DNA of 43,000 nucleotides from contig NC_135550.1 in NCBI RefSeq assembly GCF_964340395.1, positions 28,891,176 through 28,934,175 of the forward strand, given 5' to 3'. Position 1 is the first letter of the stretch, and each line of letters starts with the position of its first letter. The position numbers were made by a program, and so were the translations under genes. The notes below the pieces were generated by a model that was given only the letters and a program-made list of their open reading frames with translations, ran no database searches and was not told the origin of the DNA. Origin of the DNA: Glandiceps talaboti. Taxonomy: Eukaryota; Hemichordata; Enteropneusta; Spengelidae. Positions 42,863-43,000 of this stretch are shown here, one piece after another.

Positions 42863-43000
42863 TTGATATTATTTCTAAATGTGATTTTGTTGTTGTCTGA
42901 AATGTGAACAACGAGGATACAGTGTACATAGACACTATTTAACAGTCCACTTCGGTGTTGTAACACGCCTCGAGTATCAGTATACACACAATATACATAC
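42863..43000. other. End of window
   Basis: Nothing recognisable. Confidence 0.4.

Noticed and set aside
42421-42987. 188-codon minus-strand frame and its relatives
   Set aside because: Repeat artefact of the (TATG)n array; Tyr-Ile-His-Thr periodicity only.

Overview
The window is nuclear DNA of an animal. It is AT-rich and full of microsatellites and poly-G/poly-C tracts, and its genes are split by GT-AG introns. It carries DNA-transposon and non-LTR retrotransposon debris, and no bacterial-style gene packing. The dispersed repeats with CA tails, the abundant short tandem repeats and the tandem lactase-like glycosidases suggest a marine invertebrate (lophotrochozoan, hemichordate or cephalochordate). 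I cannot fix the phylum from sequence alone.

Left part (1-22.6 kb): two related genes for small single-pass (type I) membrane proteins face each other tail to tail. Gene A (+ strand, about 85-12047, 5' end cut by the window) has a short Cys-containing ectodomain, two Thr/Ser-rich stalk exons, a transmembrane exon ending in a Lys cluster, and a long Lys-rich cytoplasmic tail. Gene B (- strand, 22609-20037) is a compact version with a complete signal-peptide exon. Both share a C-x-C / FDL ectodomain motif. They also share the same order of splice phases around the transmembrane exon (1 in, 2 out) and the next exon (2 in, 1 out), so they are inverted paralogues. I do not recognise the family. 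The space between them holds the 3' region of A, a 42-bp minisatellite, a degenerate ~145-bp repeat with a (CA)n tail, and a two-block hexanucleotide array that may be the last exon of B.

Middle part (22.6-33 kb): mostly non-genic. It has three long (TA)n tracts around two related near-perfect hairpins, further palindromes, and a three-copy interspersed repeat. There is one plausible but unproven tiny three-exon gene (27581-28041) whose last exon looks like a copy of the start of its middle exon.

Right part (33-43 kb): two tandem, same-strand glycoside hydrolase family 1 (beta-glucosidase/lactase-like/myrosinase-like) genes, 33121-35062 and 39150-41068. Each has one phase-1 intron, a signal peptide, both catalytic glutamates and a GPI-anchor-like C-terminus. 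They differ at about forty residues, with blocks of near-identical DNA. The second copy has a 35-bp tandem array running through its stop codon. Between them lie a (TC)n tract, a dead reverse-transcriptase tail, a possible small membrane-protein ORF, an 870-bp PIF/Harbinger-like element with TTA target duplications, and an inverted-repeat element. A second member of the Harbinger-like family lies at 41.9-42.3 kb, followed by a long (TATG)n array.

The two gene groups show no evident functional link. Exon models come from splice signals and phase agreement only. No transcript or homology search was available.
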